Assembly (NCBI RefSeq): GCF_016861975.1
Contig: NZ_BOMB01000032.1
Location: 115,912 to 179,911 of the forward strand
Length of the DNA: 64,000 nt
Direction of reading: 5' to 3'
Source of the DNA: Actinocatenispora rupis
GTDB lineage: Bacteria; Actinomycetota; Actinomycetes; Mycobacteriales; Micromonosporaceae
The notes under the pieces are model-generated. The model made no database searches, was not told the DNA's origin, and saw only the letters and a program-made list of their open reading frames with translations. Position 1 is the stretch's first letter, and the number at the start of each line of letters is the position of its first letter. Positions 1 to 7,936 of the stretch are shown here, piece by piece. A program made the translations under genes and the position numbers.

Positions 1-31
1 TGGCCGCCGCGGAAAGGAATCGGTCGCGACG

Positions 32-505
32 TCAGCCGTTGGTGGCGATGAGGGTCGCGGCGTCGAGTACGCGGTGCCAGTCCAGGTCGGTCGCCCGGCC
101 GTCGGGTGCCAGGGAGCCGAGCCGGGTCATCGCGGCGAGCAGCCGCTCGCGTACCACGGGGTGGGGGTGGTGGGTGGCGTCGGCGATGCGCCGCACGGCG
201 GCGTGGAAGGGCGCGGACTTCGCGAACCGGATCAGCGAGGGCGGCGGGTTGGCGTCGGTCGGCCCGTCCCGCTGGTCGTCGGCGTCGGCCAGGTCGACGA
301 CGAGGCGGGCGCCGAGCGCGGCGGCGAGCCGGTCGAGGGCGGCGAGCGTCGGGTTGCCGCGCCCGTTCTCCAGGTTCGCGATGTACGGCACGGACAGGCC
401 GGCCCGCTCGGCGGTCGAGGCGAGCGTGTCCTGCCGGACCGTACGCCGGGCGCGCAGTCGGCGGCCGAGCGCGACGACGACGTCTTCTGTCTCCACAGAA
501 CACAT
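32..505 (-). CDS. XRE-family helix-turn-helix transcriptional regulator
   Basis: A 157-residue protein with an N-terminal XRE/Cro HTH at about residues 10-70; the recognition part reads AGLSVPYIANLENGRGNPTL, followed by LDRLAAALGARL. The remaining C-terminal half (about 75-157) has no family I recognise and may bind a ligand or partner. It should act as a DNA-binding repressor or activator in the cytoplasm. It is divergent from the MFS transporter starting at 544, only 38 bases away, which makes that transporter the likely target. A 6-4-6 perfect palindrome (485-500) covers its own first codons, which suggests autoregulation. The ATG at 505 has no clear Shine-Dalgarno; a GTG three codons in is an alternative start. 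Confidence 0.85.
   Translation of the reverse strand: MCSVETEDVVVALGRRLRARRTVRQDTLASTAERAGLSVPYIANLENGRGNPTLAALDRLAAALGARLVVDLADADDQRDGPTDANPPPSLIRFAKSAPFHAAVRRIADATHHPHPVVRERLLAAMTRLGSLAPDGRATDLDWHRVLDAATLIATNG
485..500. promoter_or_regulatory. Perfect inverted repeat TTCTGT-N4-ACAGAA, candidate XRE operator
   Basis: A 16-bp perfect dyad lies at the first codons of the XRE gene and just upstream of the -35 box of the divergent MFS promoter. A bound regulator there could affect both genes. The assignment to the XRE protein is inferred from position only. Confidence 0.45.
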
Positions 506-506
506 C

Positions 507-536
507 TTGCCATGAACTGTTCCGTGAGAATAGCCT
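507..536 (+). promoter_or_regulatory. Promoter of the MFS gene, leaderless start
   Basis: TTGCCA (507-512), an 18-bp spacer and TAGCCT (531-536). The ATG at 544 follows the -10 box by seven bases, where transcription should begin, and no Shine-Dalgarno is present, so the mRNA is probably leaderless. Confidence 0.5.
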
Positions 537-543
537 GCGGCGC

Positions 544-1740
544 ATGAGAGTTGCCCTCGGACTCCGGAACCGCGACGTACGCCTGCTGCTCCTCGGCGGT
601 ACGGTGTCGCAGCTGGGCTCGATGCTGCTCGTGGTGGCCGTTCCGTACCAGGTGTTCCGGGTGACCGGCTCCACGGTGGCGACCAGCCTGGCGCTCGCGC
701 TGGAGGCCGTACCGGCGATCCTGGTCGGGCCGTGGGCCGGCGCGCTCATCGACCGCTGGCACCGCCGCACGGTGTTGATCCTGGCGAACCTCGGCGCCGC
801 CGCCGGTGTCGCCCTGATGCTGTGCGGCACCACCCCCGACCGGCTTCCCCTGCTGTACCTGGGACTCGTGGCCGAACAGGTCGCGGCGGCGTTTCTGCGG
901 CCCGCGTCCACCGCGCTGCTGCCGGCCGTCGCGGGTACCGGGCCGAACCTCGCCGCCGCGAACTCGGCCTTCGCGTTCGCCGTCGGCGTCGTACGACTCG
1001 CCGGTCCCCCGCTCGGCACCCTGCTGCTGTCGGTCGGCGGGTTCGGCGCGGCCGTCGCCGCCGACGTCGCCAGCTACCTCGTCCCGGCCGCGCTGACCGT
1101 TGCGCTGCAACGGATCCCCGCACCGCGACGGACCGGTACCGGGGCCTGGCAGGTGGCGCGCGAGCTGCGCGACGGCGTCCGGCTGCTCGCGGGTTCCCGG
1201 CTGCTGCGCGGCATGCTCGCCACCACCTGGGCGTACTGGACGGCCAACGCGGCGCTCACCGCCCTGCTCGTCCCCTTCGTCGTACGGCGCCTGCACAGCC
1301 CCGGGCAGGACGTCGGGTACCTCGTCAGCGCCCTCGGCGTCGGGTACCTGGTCGGCTCGGCCGCGAGCAGGCTGGTCGTCGGCCGGCACCCCACCCGTAC
1401 CGTGCTGGCCGGCGCCTACCTCGCCGTCGGCGCGGCGTTTCTCGGCATGTTCCACGCGCCGAACATGCCGGTCGCCGCCGCGTTCACCGCGCTGGCCGGC
1501 GTTCCCGGCGCGATCGCGATGGTCGCCACGCAGCACCGGATCCAGGCCGACGTCGACGGTACGGTCCTCGGCCGGGTCAGCGCCGGCTTCGCCACCAGCG
1601 ACGCCCTCGCCGCCGTCACCGGCGCCGCGCTCGCGCCGGCGTGCGTCGCGCTCGTCGGGCTCGGCGGCACGCTCACCGTGTTCAGCGTGGTCGTGGTCGT
1701 CACCGCCGCGGCGGTCCCGCTCCTCCTCCCCCGCCCGTGA
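544..1740 (+). CDS. MFS transporter (12-TM, enterobactin-exporter-like)
   Basis: A 398-residue polytopic membrane protein. The N-terminus (LRNRDVRLLLLGGTVSQLGS, then a hydrophobic helix ending VPYQVFRVTGS) and the cytoplasmic loop WAGALIDRWHRRTVLI match the EntS/MFS_3 type of major facilitator, usually proton-driven exporters of siderophores or drugs. Twelve hydrophobic stretches spread over the full length, the normal size for the family. The substrate cannot be told from sequence. The ATG at 544 is preferred over longer in-frame options because the family N-terminus begins there and a -10 box lies seven bases upstream. The gene is divergent from the XRE regulator and convergent with the next MFS gene, with a hairpin between them. 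Confidence 0.88.
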   Translation: MRVALGLRNRDVRLLLLGGTVSQLGSMLLVVAVPYQVFRVTGSTVATSLALALEAVPAILVGPWAGALIDRWHRRTVLILANLGAAAGVALMLCGTTPDRLPLLYLGLVAEQVAAAFLRPASTALLPAVAGTGPNLAAANSAFAFAVGVVRLAGPPLGTLLLSVGGFGAAVAADVASYLVPAALTVALQRIPAPRRTGTGAWQVARELRDGVRLLAGSRLLRGMLATTWAYWTANAALTALLVPFVVRRLHSPGQDVGYLVSALGVGYLVGSAASRLVVGRHPTRTVLAGAYLAVGAAFLGMFHAPNMPVAAAFTALAGVPGAIAMVATQHRIQADVDGTVLGRVSAGFATSDALAAVTGAALAPACVALVGLGGTLTVFSVVVVVTAAAVPLLLPRP

Positions 1741-1743
1741 GCC

Positions 1744-1768
1744 GGAACCCTTTCGTACCAAGGGAAAC
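1744..1768. repeat. Dispersed 25-bp palindrome, copy in a convergent gap
   Basis: GGAACCCTT, seven bases, then AAGGGAAAC: a near-perfect dyad four bases after the stop codon of the MFS gene. It belongs to a family of about 20 related palindromes in the window (see findings). Confidence 0.55.
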
Positions 1769-1854
1769 GGGGTCGGTCCGCGCGCACGTCCGGCGCTGCT
1801 CCGCCCCGGACCCACCGTCGTACGCGACTGCGCCACGCGGGACGCCCCGCACGA

Positions 1855-1885
1855 CCCGCGGTACGACAGCGGGCGGTACCGCGGG
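1855..1885. terminator. Bidirectional hairpin terminator between convergent MFS genes
   Basis: A 10-bp perfect stem, CCCGCGGTAC (1855-1864) pairing with GTACCGCGGG (1876-1885), with an 11-base loop. It ends one base before the stop codon of the minus-strand gene. No U-tract follows, as is usual in actinobacteria. Confidence 0.55.
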
Positions 1886-1886
1886 G

Positions 1887-3323
1887 TCAGCTACGGCTTG
1901 GTGTGGTTGCCGGATCGGGGATGCGCGTGCGGGCCGCGGAGCGGAGGCGCAGGGCGACGACGACGGCGAGCACGGCCACGCCGGCGAGTACGAGGAAGGC
2001 GTCGGAGTAGGCGGGTGCGGCCAGGACGTACCAGGGGTTGAGGGCGGTGCCGGCATGTTGCCGGGCGGCGACGAGCGCGCCGACGATGGCCGGTCCGGCG
2101 CCGGCGCCGAGGAACTGGGCGCCCTGGAAGAGTCCGAGCCCGACGCCGACCTGCGTGGGTGGCAGGGCGCCGGCGGCGAGGTCGGTGAGGCTGGTGGCCA
2201 CGAAGGCGAACCCGAGGTCGAGGACCAGTACGACGACGGCGGTGGCGGCCGGTGGGGCGCCGGCGAGGAACGACAGCGCGAGCATGGACAGGGCCATGGC
2301 GGCGAGTCCGGCGACGGTGAGGTTCCGCGCCCCGGCGCGTGGGACGAGGCGCCCGACGAGCGGTGACACGACCGCGAACGCGACGCCGCCGGGGATCATC
2401 ACGAGCGCGCCGCCGCCGGGCGTGAGGCCGTTGGCGTCGACCAGCATGACGGGGACGAACACCAGTGCGGTGAGGTTGACGAGCATCGCGAGCAGTACGG
2501 TGCCGGTGGCGGCGGAGTACACGCGGTTGGCGAACATGGCCGGGTCGACGAACGGGTGCCTGGCGCGCCGGGTGCGCCGGACGAACAGTGCGCCGGCGGC
2601 GACCGCGCCGAGCAGGCTGCCGAGCGCCGACGGCGCGGTGAACCCGGCGCCCTGGCCGAGGGTGACACCCAACAGCAGCAACCCGGCCGCGAGCCCGAGC
2701 AGTACGCCGCCGGCGATGTCGAAGGGGCGGTCGTCGCCGGGCGCGTCGGCCGGCAGGAGCCGTACGGCGGCGGGGATCAGCAGGACGGCGCAGCCGGCCG
2801 TGACGAGGAACAGTCCGGGCCAGCCGAGCGCCTGGCCGAGACCGCCGCCGACCGCCGGGCCCGCCGCGGTGCCGACGCCGCTGGCGGCGGAGATGAACCC
2901 GATTCCGGTACCGCGCCGGCCGGGTGGCAGCAGCCGGGTCACCGCGATGACCGACAGTACGGGGATCGCGGCGGCGCCGGCGCCGGTGACGACGCGGCCG
3001 GCGACGAGTACGAGGAGGGTGGGCGCGAACGCGGAGACGAGGCTGCCGGCGGCGTACCCGGCGAGCGCGCAGGCGAACAGGGTGCGCATGCCGATCCGGT
3101 CGGAGATGCGGCCGTAGAAGGGGACTCCGACGGCGAACACCAGCAGGAAGCCGGTCACGACCCAGGCCAGTTCCGCCTCGCTGGCGCCGAAGTCGCGGCC
3201 GATGCGCGGCAGTACCAGGTTGACCATGTCGCTGGCCACGATCATCAGCAGCATCGCCGGTACCAGCACGCTCAGCAGCGCCGGTAGGGGGACCTGCGGG
3301 GTCCGGGTGGGTGTCTGGTGCAT
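1887..3323 (-). CDS. MFS drug-resistance transporter (14-TM, EmrB/QacA-type)
   Basis: A 478-residue membrane protein of the DHA2 drug:H+ antiporter kind. The first helix is followed by VNLVLPRIGRDFGASEAELA, the typical extracellular turn; the A-type loop FYGRISDRIGMRTLF follows helix 2, and the antiporter motif C region (ASGVGTAAGPAVGGGLGQ) is present. Length and about 14 hydrophobic segments fit the family. It probably exports toxic organic compounds. The ATG has a good GGAG eight bases upstream. Its promoter region carries a 21-bp dyad (3338-3358) nearly identical to the one upstream of the Rrf2 gene encoded just before it on the same strand, so it is very likely repressed by that regulator. 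Confidence 0.88.
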   Translation of the reverse strand: MHQTPTRTPQVPLPALLSVLVPAMLLMIVASDMVNLVLPRIGRDFGASEAELAWVVTGFLLVFAVGVPFYGRISDRIGMRTLFACALAGYAAGSLVSAFAPTLLVLVAGRVVTGAGAAAIPVLSVIAVTRLLPPGRRGTGIGFISAASGVGTAAGPAVGGGLGQALGWPGLFLVTAGCAVLLIPAAVRLLPADAPGDDRPFDIAGGVLLGLAAGLLLLGVTLGQGAGFTAPSALGSLLGAVAAGALFVRRTRRARHPFVDPAMFANRVYSAATGTVLLAMLVNLTALVFVPVMLVDANGLTPGGGALVMIPGGVAFAVVSPLVGRLVPRAGARNLTVAGLAAMALSMLALSFLAGAPPAATAVVVLVLDLGFAFVATSLTDLAAGALPPTQVGVGLGLFQGAQFLGAGAGPAIVGALVAARQHAGTALNPWYVLAAPAYSDAFLVLAGVAVLAVVVALRLRSAARTRIPDPATTPSRS

Positions 3324-3337
3324 CAGGCAAACTCCAT

Positions 3338-3358
3338 CTGTAACTATTGGTGTTGCAG
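3338..3358. promoter_or_regulatory. Rrf2 operator, transporter copy
   Basis: CTGTAAC-N7-GTTGCAG on the plus strand. Read on the minus strand it is CTGCAAC-N7-GTTACAG, the same two arms and spacing as the site at 3884-3904. It lies 15 bases upstream of the transporter start codon. Confidence 0.75.
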
Positions 3359-3422
3359 ATTGGTCCGGAAGAAGCGGAGGGCACGTCGCCCTCCGCCAGT
3401 ACGCCTCCGTCCGGCGCGCCCC

Positions 3423-3854
3423 TCAGGCGCGCTCCCGTTCCAGTACCCGGGCCAGCATGGTCGCGATCGTGGTCCGTGCCAACCGATCCAGCATGGCCCG
3501 CTCCGCCTGCTCGAACTCCTCGTCGAGCACGGCGTGCATGTTGCGCCCGACGACGCACATCTCGCTCGGCGGGTGCGCGTACCCGGGCAGCACCGGACCC
3601 TCCTCCACCGCGAGGTACGCGTCGCGCAGGCTGATCCGGCGCGCCGGCCGCGCCAGCCGCCACCCTCCCCCGTGCCCCTCGACCGAGACGACCAGCCCGG
3701 CGTCGCGCAGCTGCCCGAGCAGTCGCCGGACCGCGACCGGGTTGCTGCTGAGGCTGTCGGCGATCTCGCCGGACGACTGCAACTGACCGTCGCCGCTGCG
3801 CGCGAGCAGCGTGAGCGCGTGGATCGCCACCGTGCACCGGCTGCTCAACCGCAC
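3423..3854 (-). CDS. Rrf2-family transcriptional repressor
   Basis: A protein of about 143 residues with the Rrf2 winged-helix domain: RLSSRCTVAIHALTLLA at the start, SSGEIADSLSSNPVAVRRLL as the recognition region, then the wing HGGGWRLARPARRISLRDAY. The cysteine triad of Fe-S Rrf2 sensors (IscR, NsrR) is not present: only one cysteine (EMCVVG) lies in that region, so iron-sulfur sensing is unlikely. Three GTG codons occur in a row; the third (3854) gives the family N-terminus and lies nine bases after a GGAGG. It is followed on the same strand by the MFS exporter. Twin operators upstream of both genes argue for autorepression and control of the exporter. Confidence 0.85.
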   Translation of the reverse strand: MRLSSRCTVAIHALTLLARSGDGQLQSSGEIADSLSSNPVAVRRLLGQLRDAGLVVSVEGHGGGWRLARPARRISLRDAYLAVEEGPVLPGYAHPPSEMCVVGRNMHAVLDEEFEQAERAMLDRLARTTIATMLARVLERERA

Positions 3855-3883
3855 CACCACGCACCTCCGACCCCACGCCGATA

Positions 3884-3904
3884 CTGCAACCAAACTAGTT
3901 ACAG
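3884..3904. promoter_or_regulatory. Rrf2 operator, regulator copy
   Basis: CTGCAAC (3884-3890), seven bases, GTTACAG (3898-3904): a near-perfect dyad about 30 bases upstream of the regulator start codon. It matches the site before the transporter in both arms and spacing. Confidence 0.75.
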
Positions 3905-4033
3905 CTGACCCGACGTGTCAACCGTCCCCCGCGATACCGGAGCGCGATGCGCTGCCGCGCAACGGTTTCCGCCAGACGACGGCGTTCCGGGTACGCCGCC
4001 GGAACCGGTCCGGTGGACGCCGCCCAAACAGGA

Positions 4034-4432
4034 TCAGGTGGTGAGCAGGGCGGCGGTGAGGACGACGCCGAGGTCGCCGGCGACGTGGATCGGCAGGTTC
4101 CAGGCGACGCCGCGGACCCGTACCATCGCCGCCGCGCACACCAGACCGAACACCACCGTGTACCCGACGCCGACGACGCCTCCCGGGTTGCCGGTGAGGT
4201 GCCCGAGCCCGAACACCACCGACCCGAGGAGTACGGCCGGGACGGTCGCGGTGACACCGCGGAGCGCCGCGGCCGTCGCGTGCCGGTACAGGAACTCCTC
4301 GGCGGCGGCGTTGACCAGCGCGCCGAGCAGGAACACGGGCAGCCACCCGAGTACGTGCGGCAGCCGGTCCAGCGGCGGCGCGGGCGGCAGGAACGCGAAC
4401 AGCGCGAGTACCGCGGCGATGGCGAGCGGGCC
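4034..4432 (-). pseudogene. CPBP intramembrane protease, 5'-truncated remnant
   Basis: The reading frame keeps the C-terminal half of a CPBP (Abi) membrane metalloprotease: EEFLYR (motif 1, EExxxR), FGLGH (motif 2, FxxxH) and LPIHVAGD (motif 3 His), with hydrophobic helices between. Family members are usually 220-280 residues with two to four helices before motif 1. Here only about 45 codons precede it (from PLAIAAVLALFAFLPP) and no start codon with a ribosome site is visible. At about 4432 the frame runs into the remains of a TetR gene on the other strand. The gene appears to have lost its promoter and N-terminus in a deletion; a shortened product from the GTG at 4336 cannot be excluded. Confidence 0.65.
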
Positions 4433-4683
4433 AGCAGGACCCGCACCTGCACCAGCGCCGGCAGCAGGTCGACGCGCTCATCCGCGACGTCGTCGACTCG
4501 GTCGTACGGCGGCTGCGCGCGCTCGGCCGGCTGGCCGCGCACCGTACGCCGAGGACGGAGGCCGCCCGGCTGCACGCGCTGCTCGACGGGCTGGTCGTGC
4601 AACTGCTCGCCGCGCCGCCGACCGTCAGCCCCGCCCAGGCCCGCCGGCTGCTGCGCCTGCACCTCGACGACCTCGCCCGCTGA
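4432..4683 (+). pseudogene. TetR-family regulator, C-terminal remnant only
   Basis: An open frame of 83 codons ending at TGA 4681-4683 reads like a TetR ligand-binding domain (QRRQQVDALIRDVVDSVVRR; ARLHALLDGLVVQLLAAPP; SPAQARRLLRLHLDDLAR). The whole HTH domain and the start codon are missing. Upstream it abuts the truncated CPBP gene, so one deletion seems to have removed the shared divergent promoter and the 5' ends of both genes. Family assignment rests on the composition and pattern of the tail and is less certain than the truncation itself. Confidence 0.5.
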
Positions 4684-4689
4684 CCCGCC

Positions 4690-4712
4690 GATCCCTTGTA
4701 CCGCAAGGAATC
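4690..4712. repeat. Dispersed palindrome copy between convergent ends
   Basis: GATCCCTTG, five bases, CAAGGAATC: a 9-5-9 dyad with one mismatch, between the TetR remnant stop and the P-type ATPase stop. It may work as a terminator here, but the same motif also occurs inside genes. Confidence 0.55.
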
Positions 4713-4726
4713 AGCGCACGGCAGCG

Positions 4727-7453
4727 TCAGGGCCGCGCGGTACGGGCGGTGCGGCGCGCGACGGCCTTGCCGGTCTCCCACAGCATCAGCAACGCCAGCG
4801 GCGGTACCAACGCCCACATGAACTGCATCGCGTCGAGCCGAACCGTACCGAGCAGGTGCCGGAACGCGTCGAGCTGGGTGACGAGCACGGCCAGCACGAA
4901 CTCGCCGAGCAGCGCCCAGTTCATGTACCGGCTGTTGAAGGTGTCGGGCGTCAGCGCGCTGTCGGTCTCGCTGCGGCACTCGACGGCGGCCACCAGCAGG
5001 CACAGCGCGAACGCGGTGAGCGCGATGGAGCTGCCGACCTCGACGCTGCCGTACCGGAGGCGGCCGACGGTGATCATCGACAGCAGGCCGACCGTGACGG
5101 CGAGGCCGACCAGGCCCGCGGTGAGCATCACGCCGGTCGTGAGTACCGACTCGCCGCGGGGCCGGGGGCGGCGCGCCATCAGGCCGGGGCTCTCCCGGTC
5201 GAAGCCGAGCGCGAAGCCGAACGGCGCGTTGACGACGAAGTGGATCCACAGCACCTGCGCCGGGGTGAACGGTTCGCCGGCCGCGATGTTCAGCAGCGTC
5301 GCGCCCAGGAACGTCAGCACGAACACCACCAGCAGGATCAACACGAACCGGATGTACTTGGTGAGGTTGTCGTAGATCTTCCGGCCCTGCCGTACGGCGA
5401 ACACGATGGTGGCGAAGTTGTCGTCGGACAGGATCATCCGGCCAGCGTTCTTCGCCACCTCCGTACCGGTGCCCATGGCGACACCGATGTCGGCGGACTT
5501 GATCGCCGGCGCGTCGTTCACGCCGTCGCCGGTCATCGCCACCACGTGTCCCTTGCGCTTCAACGTTTCCGCGAGCAGTACCTTGTGCTCCGGGGTGACG
5601 CGGCCGACGACGCCGATGCCGTCGATGTGCGCGAGTCGTTCGGTGTCGGACAGGGCGGCGAAGTCGGTGCCCAGGATCGCCTCACCGGGAATGCCGACCT
5701 GCTTGGCGATCGCGGCGCCGGTCGTGACGTCGTCGCCGGTGACCATCCGGACCCGGATGTGCGCGGCGTGCGCGTCGGCCACCGCGGCACGCGACTCGGC
5801 GCGCGGCGGGTCCACCATGCCGACGAGGCTGGTGATCCGCAGCCCGCTGACGTAGCCGAGCAGGTCGCCGTTCGGGTCGAACCGCGACGGGTCGATGTCG
5901 CGGGTGGCGGCGGCCATGACGCGCTGCCCGGCGGCGGCCATGCGCTCCAGGTTGCGCTGGGCACGGTCGGCGAGGTCGGCGTCCCACGCGATGCTGCGGC
6001 CACCCGACAACGCCGTCGCCGTACGGGCCATCACGGCGGGCGCGGCGCCCTTCACGAAGCAGCGCACCACCCGGCGCCCGATCCCGTCGACGGCCTCGTT
6101 GAACGTCGCCATCAGCTTGTACGCCGGGTCGAACGGCAGCACCGCGACCCGGGGCAGCGCCGTACGGGTGGCCTCGACGTCGATGCCGGCCTTGTGCCCG
6201 AGTACGAGCAGGGCCGCCTCGGTCGGGTCGCCGACCACCTGACCGTCGGCGAGCCGCGCGTCGTTGGCCACCAGGTACGGCAGGACCGCGTCCTCGATCG
6301 TCGCCGTGGACCCCGCCGCGTGCTGGACACCCCCGTCGAGCGAGTACCCCTCCCCCGAGACCGTGTACCGGTCGGTCGGGTCGAGTACCTCCACGACCGT
6401 CATCTGGTTCATGGTGAGGGTGCCGGTCTTGTCGGCGTTGATGGCGGAGGTGAAGCCGAGCGTCTCGACGGACGGCAAGTCCTTGACGATGGCGTTCCTG
6501 CCGGCGAGTTCGACGCCGCCGAGCGACAGGATCGTCTGGGTCACCGTGGGCAGCGCCTCCGGGATGGCGGCGATCGCCAGCGCCACCGCGCTGATGAACA
6601 GCGTGTCCCACGCCTCGCCGCGGCTGCGCCCGAGTACGAACATCACGATCATCGTGAGGCCGGCGGCGGCGGCGATCCACAGCGTGAGCCGGTTGAGTTC
6701 GCGCGTCAGCGGCGTCTGTTCGGGCACGGTCGTGGACAGCATCCCGGAGATACGGCCGAGTTCGGTACTGGCGCCGGTCGCGGTGACGATCATGACGCCG
6801 CTGCCGCGGGTGACGGGCGTGTTGATGAACGCCATGTTCGTCTGGTCCCCGGGTACCAGGCGCTCGCCGAACAGCGCGCCGACCTCCTTGGCGACCGGCG
6901 CGCTCTCGCCGGTGAGCGACGACTCGTCGATCTCCAGCGCGTGCGCCGCGACGACCCGCCCGTCGGCCGGTACCTGGTCGCCGGCGGCGATCAGCACGAC
7001 GTCGCCGACGACGAGCTGGTCCGCGGGGACCTCCCGGTCGGTACCGCCGCGGCGGACCCGGGCGGTCGTGCGGGTCATCGACCGGAGCGCGTTCATGGCG
7101 CTCTCGGCCTTGCCCTCCTGCCGCAGCCCGACCAGCGCGTTGAGTACGGTCAGCGCGAACAGCAGCGCGGCGGTGCCCCACTGGGTGATCAGCAGCGACA
7201 CGACCGCCGCGGCGAGCAGGATGACCTGCATGTAGCTGCGGTACTGGTCGAGGAACCGGCGCCAGCGCGGCGTCGGCTCCTCCTCGGGCAGCGCGTTCGG
7301 GCCGTTCGCGTCGAGCAGTTCGGCGGCACGCTCGGGCGGCAGCCCCACGTTCACGTCCACGCCGAACGCGTCGGCCACCTCGGCCGGCAGCCGCGCGTAC
7401 CACTCGCCGGCCTGGGCCGGGTGACCCGGCCGTACGACGTGTTCGGCGACCAT
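4727..7453 (-). CDS. P-type cation-transporting ATPase (Ca2+-ATPase-like, P2 type)
   Basis: A 908-residue ion pump. Domains in order: N-terminal cation-ATPase region (about 15-75), actuator domain with LTGES, a helix with IAAIPEALPTVT (the PE(A/G)LP ion-site helix), the phosphorylation site DKTGTLT, the nucleotide-binding domain, the hinge TGDGVNDAPAIKSADIGVAM, and a C-terminal group of helices. This layout is that of calcium/cation-exporting P2A pumps and the usual length is about 900. The ATG at 7453 follows GGAGG by seven bases; a longer frame to 7693 has low-complexity residues and is rejected. A SnoaL-like gene lies just upstream on the same strand. Exact ion specificity is inferred only. 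Confidence 0.9.
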   Translation of the reverse strand: MVAEHVVRPGHPAQAGEWYARLPAEVADAFGVDVNVGLPPERAAELLDANGPNALPEEEPTPRWRRFLDQYRSYMQVILLAAAVVSLLITQWGTAALLFALTVLNALVGLRQEGKAESAMNALRSMTRTTARVRRGGTDREVPADQLVVGDVVLIAAGDQVPADGRVVAAHALEIDESSLTGESAPVAKEVGALFGERLVPGDQTNMAFINTPVTRGSGVMIVTATGASTELGRISGMLSTTVPEQTPLTRELNRLTLWIAAAAGLTMIVMFVLGRSRGEAWDTLFISAVALAIAAIPEALPTVTQTILSLGGVELAGRNAIVKDLPSVETLGFTSAINADKTGTLTMNQMTVVEVLDPTDRYTVSGEGYSLDGGVQHAAGSTATIEDAVLPYLVANDARLADGQVVGDPTEAALLVLGHKAGIDVEATRTALPRVAVLPFDPAYKLMATFNEAVDGIGRRVVRCFVKGAAPAVMARTATALSGGRSIAWDADLADRAQRNLERMAAAGQRVMAAATRDIDPSRFDPNGDLLGYVSGLRITSLVGMVDPPRAESRAAVADAHAAHIRVRMVTGDDVTTGAAIAKQVGIPGEAILGTDFAALSDTERLAHIDGIGVVGRVTPEHKVLLAETLKRKGHVVAMTGDGVNDAPAIKSADIGVAMGTGTEVAKNAGRMILSDDNFATIVFAVRQGRKIYDNLTKYIRFVLILLVVFVLTFLGATLLNIAAGEPFTPAQVLWIHFVVNAPFGFALGFDRESPGLMARRPRPRGESVLTTGVMLTAGLVGLAVTVGLLSMITVGRLRYGSVEVGSSIALTAFALCLLVAAVECRSETDSALTPDTFNSRYMNWALLGEFVLAVLVTQLDAFRHLLGTVRLDAMQFMWALVPPLALLMLWETGKAVARRTARTARP

Positions 7454-7503
7454 CCCGCCACCTCCGATCGACCGGTACGCACCGTCGACGGTGCGGCGCG
7501 CGG

Positions 7504-7926
7504 TCACGACGCCGGGAGCAGCCCCAGACCCTCCAGCAGGTCGGCTTCGTCCCAGTACTGCCGGAACTCGGCGATCCGGGGGCCGGTGAACACGGCGACG
7601 GTGATGCCGCGCAACGTGATGCGCCGACCGGTCGGCTCCAGTACGTCGTCGTCGATGCGCAGCGGCCCGGTGTGCGTCAGCTCCAGCCGCCACTCGCCGA
7701 ACACCCGGCCGTCGGCGCCGACGGTGGCGTCCACCGACAGCGCCACGTCCGAGAACGCGGCGACCCGGTCGGCCAGCTCGGCGACCAGCTCGGCACGCGA
7801 CCGTACGGTCATCGCCGGCGACCAGCCGACGACGTCCTCGGTGAAGACGTCCGCCGCGCCCGCCGTCTCGCCGCTGACGGCCATCTCCAGTGCCCGGGTC
7901 AGGGTCTTGACCCTGTCTTCGTCCAT
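7504..7926 (-). CDS. SnoaL-like / NTF2-fold protein
   Basis: A 140-residue single-domain protein. The pattern is of a cone-shaped alpha+beta barrel: two N-terminal helices (TLTRALEMAVSGETAGAADV), then FTEDVVGWSPAMTVRSRAEL, and beta strands ending ITVAVFTGPRIAEFRQYWDE, which is close to the SnoaL polyketide-cyclase-like family's terminal strand. Such proteins serve as small isomerases, cyclases or ligand-binding domains; no catalytic role can be assigned. It lies upstream of the P-type ATPase, same strand, 50 bases apart, and may be co-transcribed. Confidence 0.75.
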   Translation of the reverse strand: MDEDRVKTLTRALEMAVSGETAGAADVFTEDVVGWSPAMTVRSRAELVAELADRVAAFSDVALSVDATVGADGRVFGEWRLELTHTGPLRIDDDVLEPTGRRITLRGITVAVFTGPRIAEFRQYWDEADLLEGLGLLPAS

Positions 7927-7936
7927 CGGTGCCCCC

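Noticed and set aside
7454..7693. N-terminal extension of the P-type ATPase by 80 codons
   Set aside because: The extension is His/Arg-rich and overlaps the SnoaL gene; GGAGG before 7453 and the family N-terminus support the shorter form.
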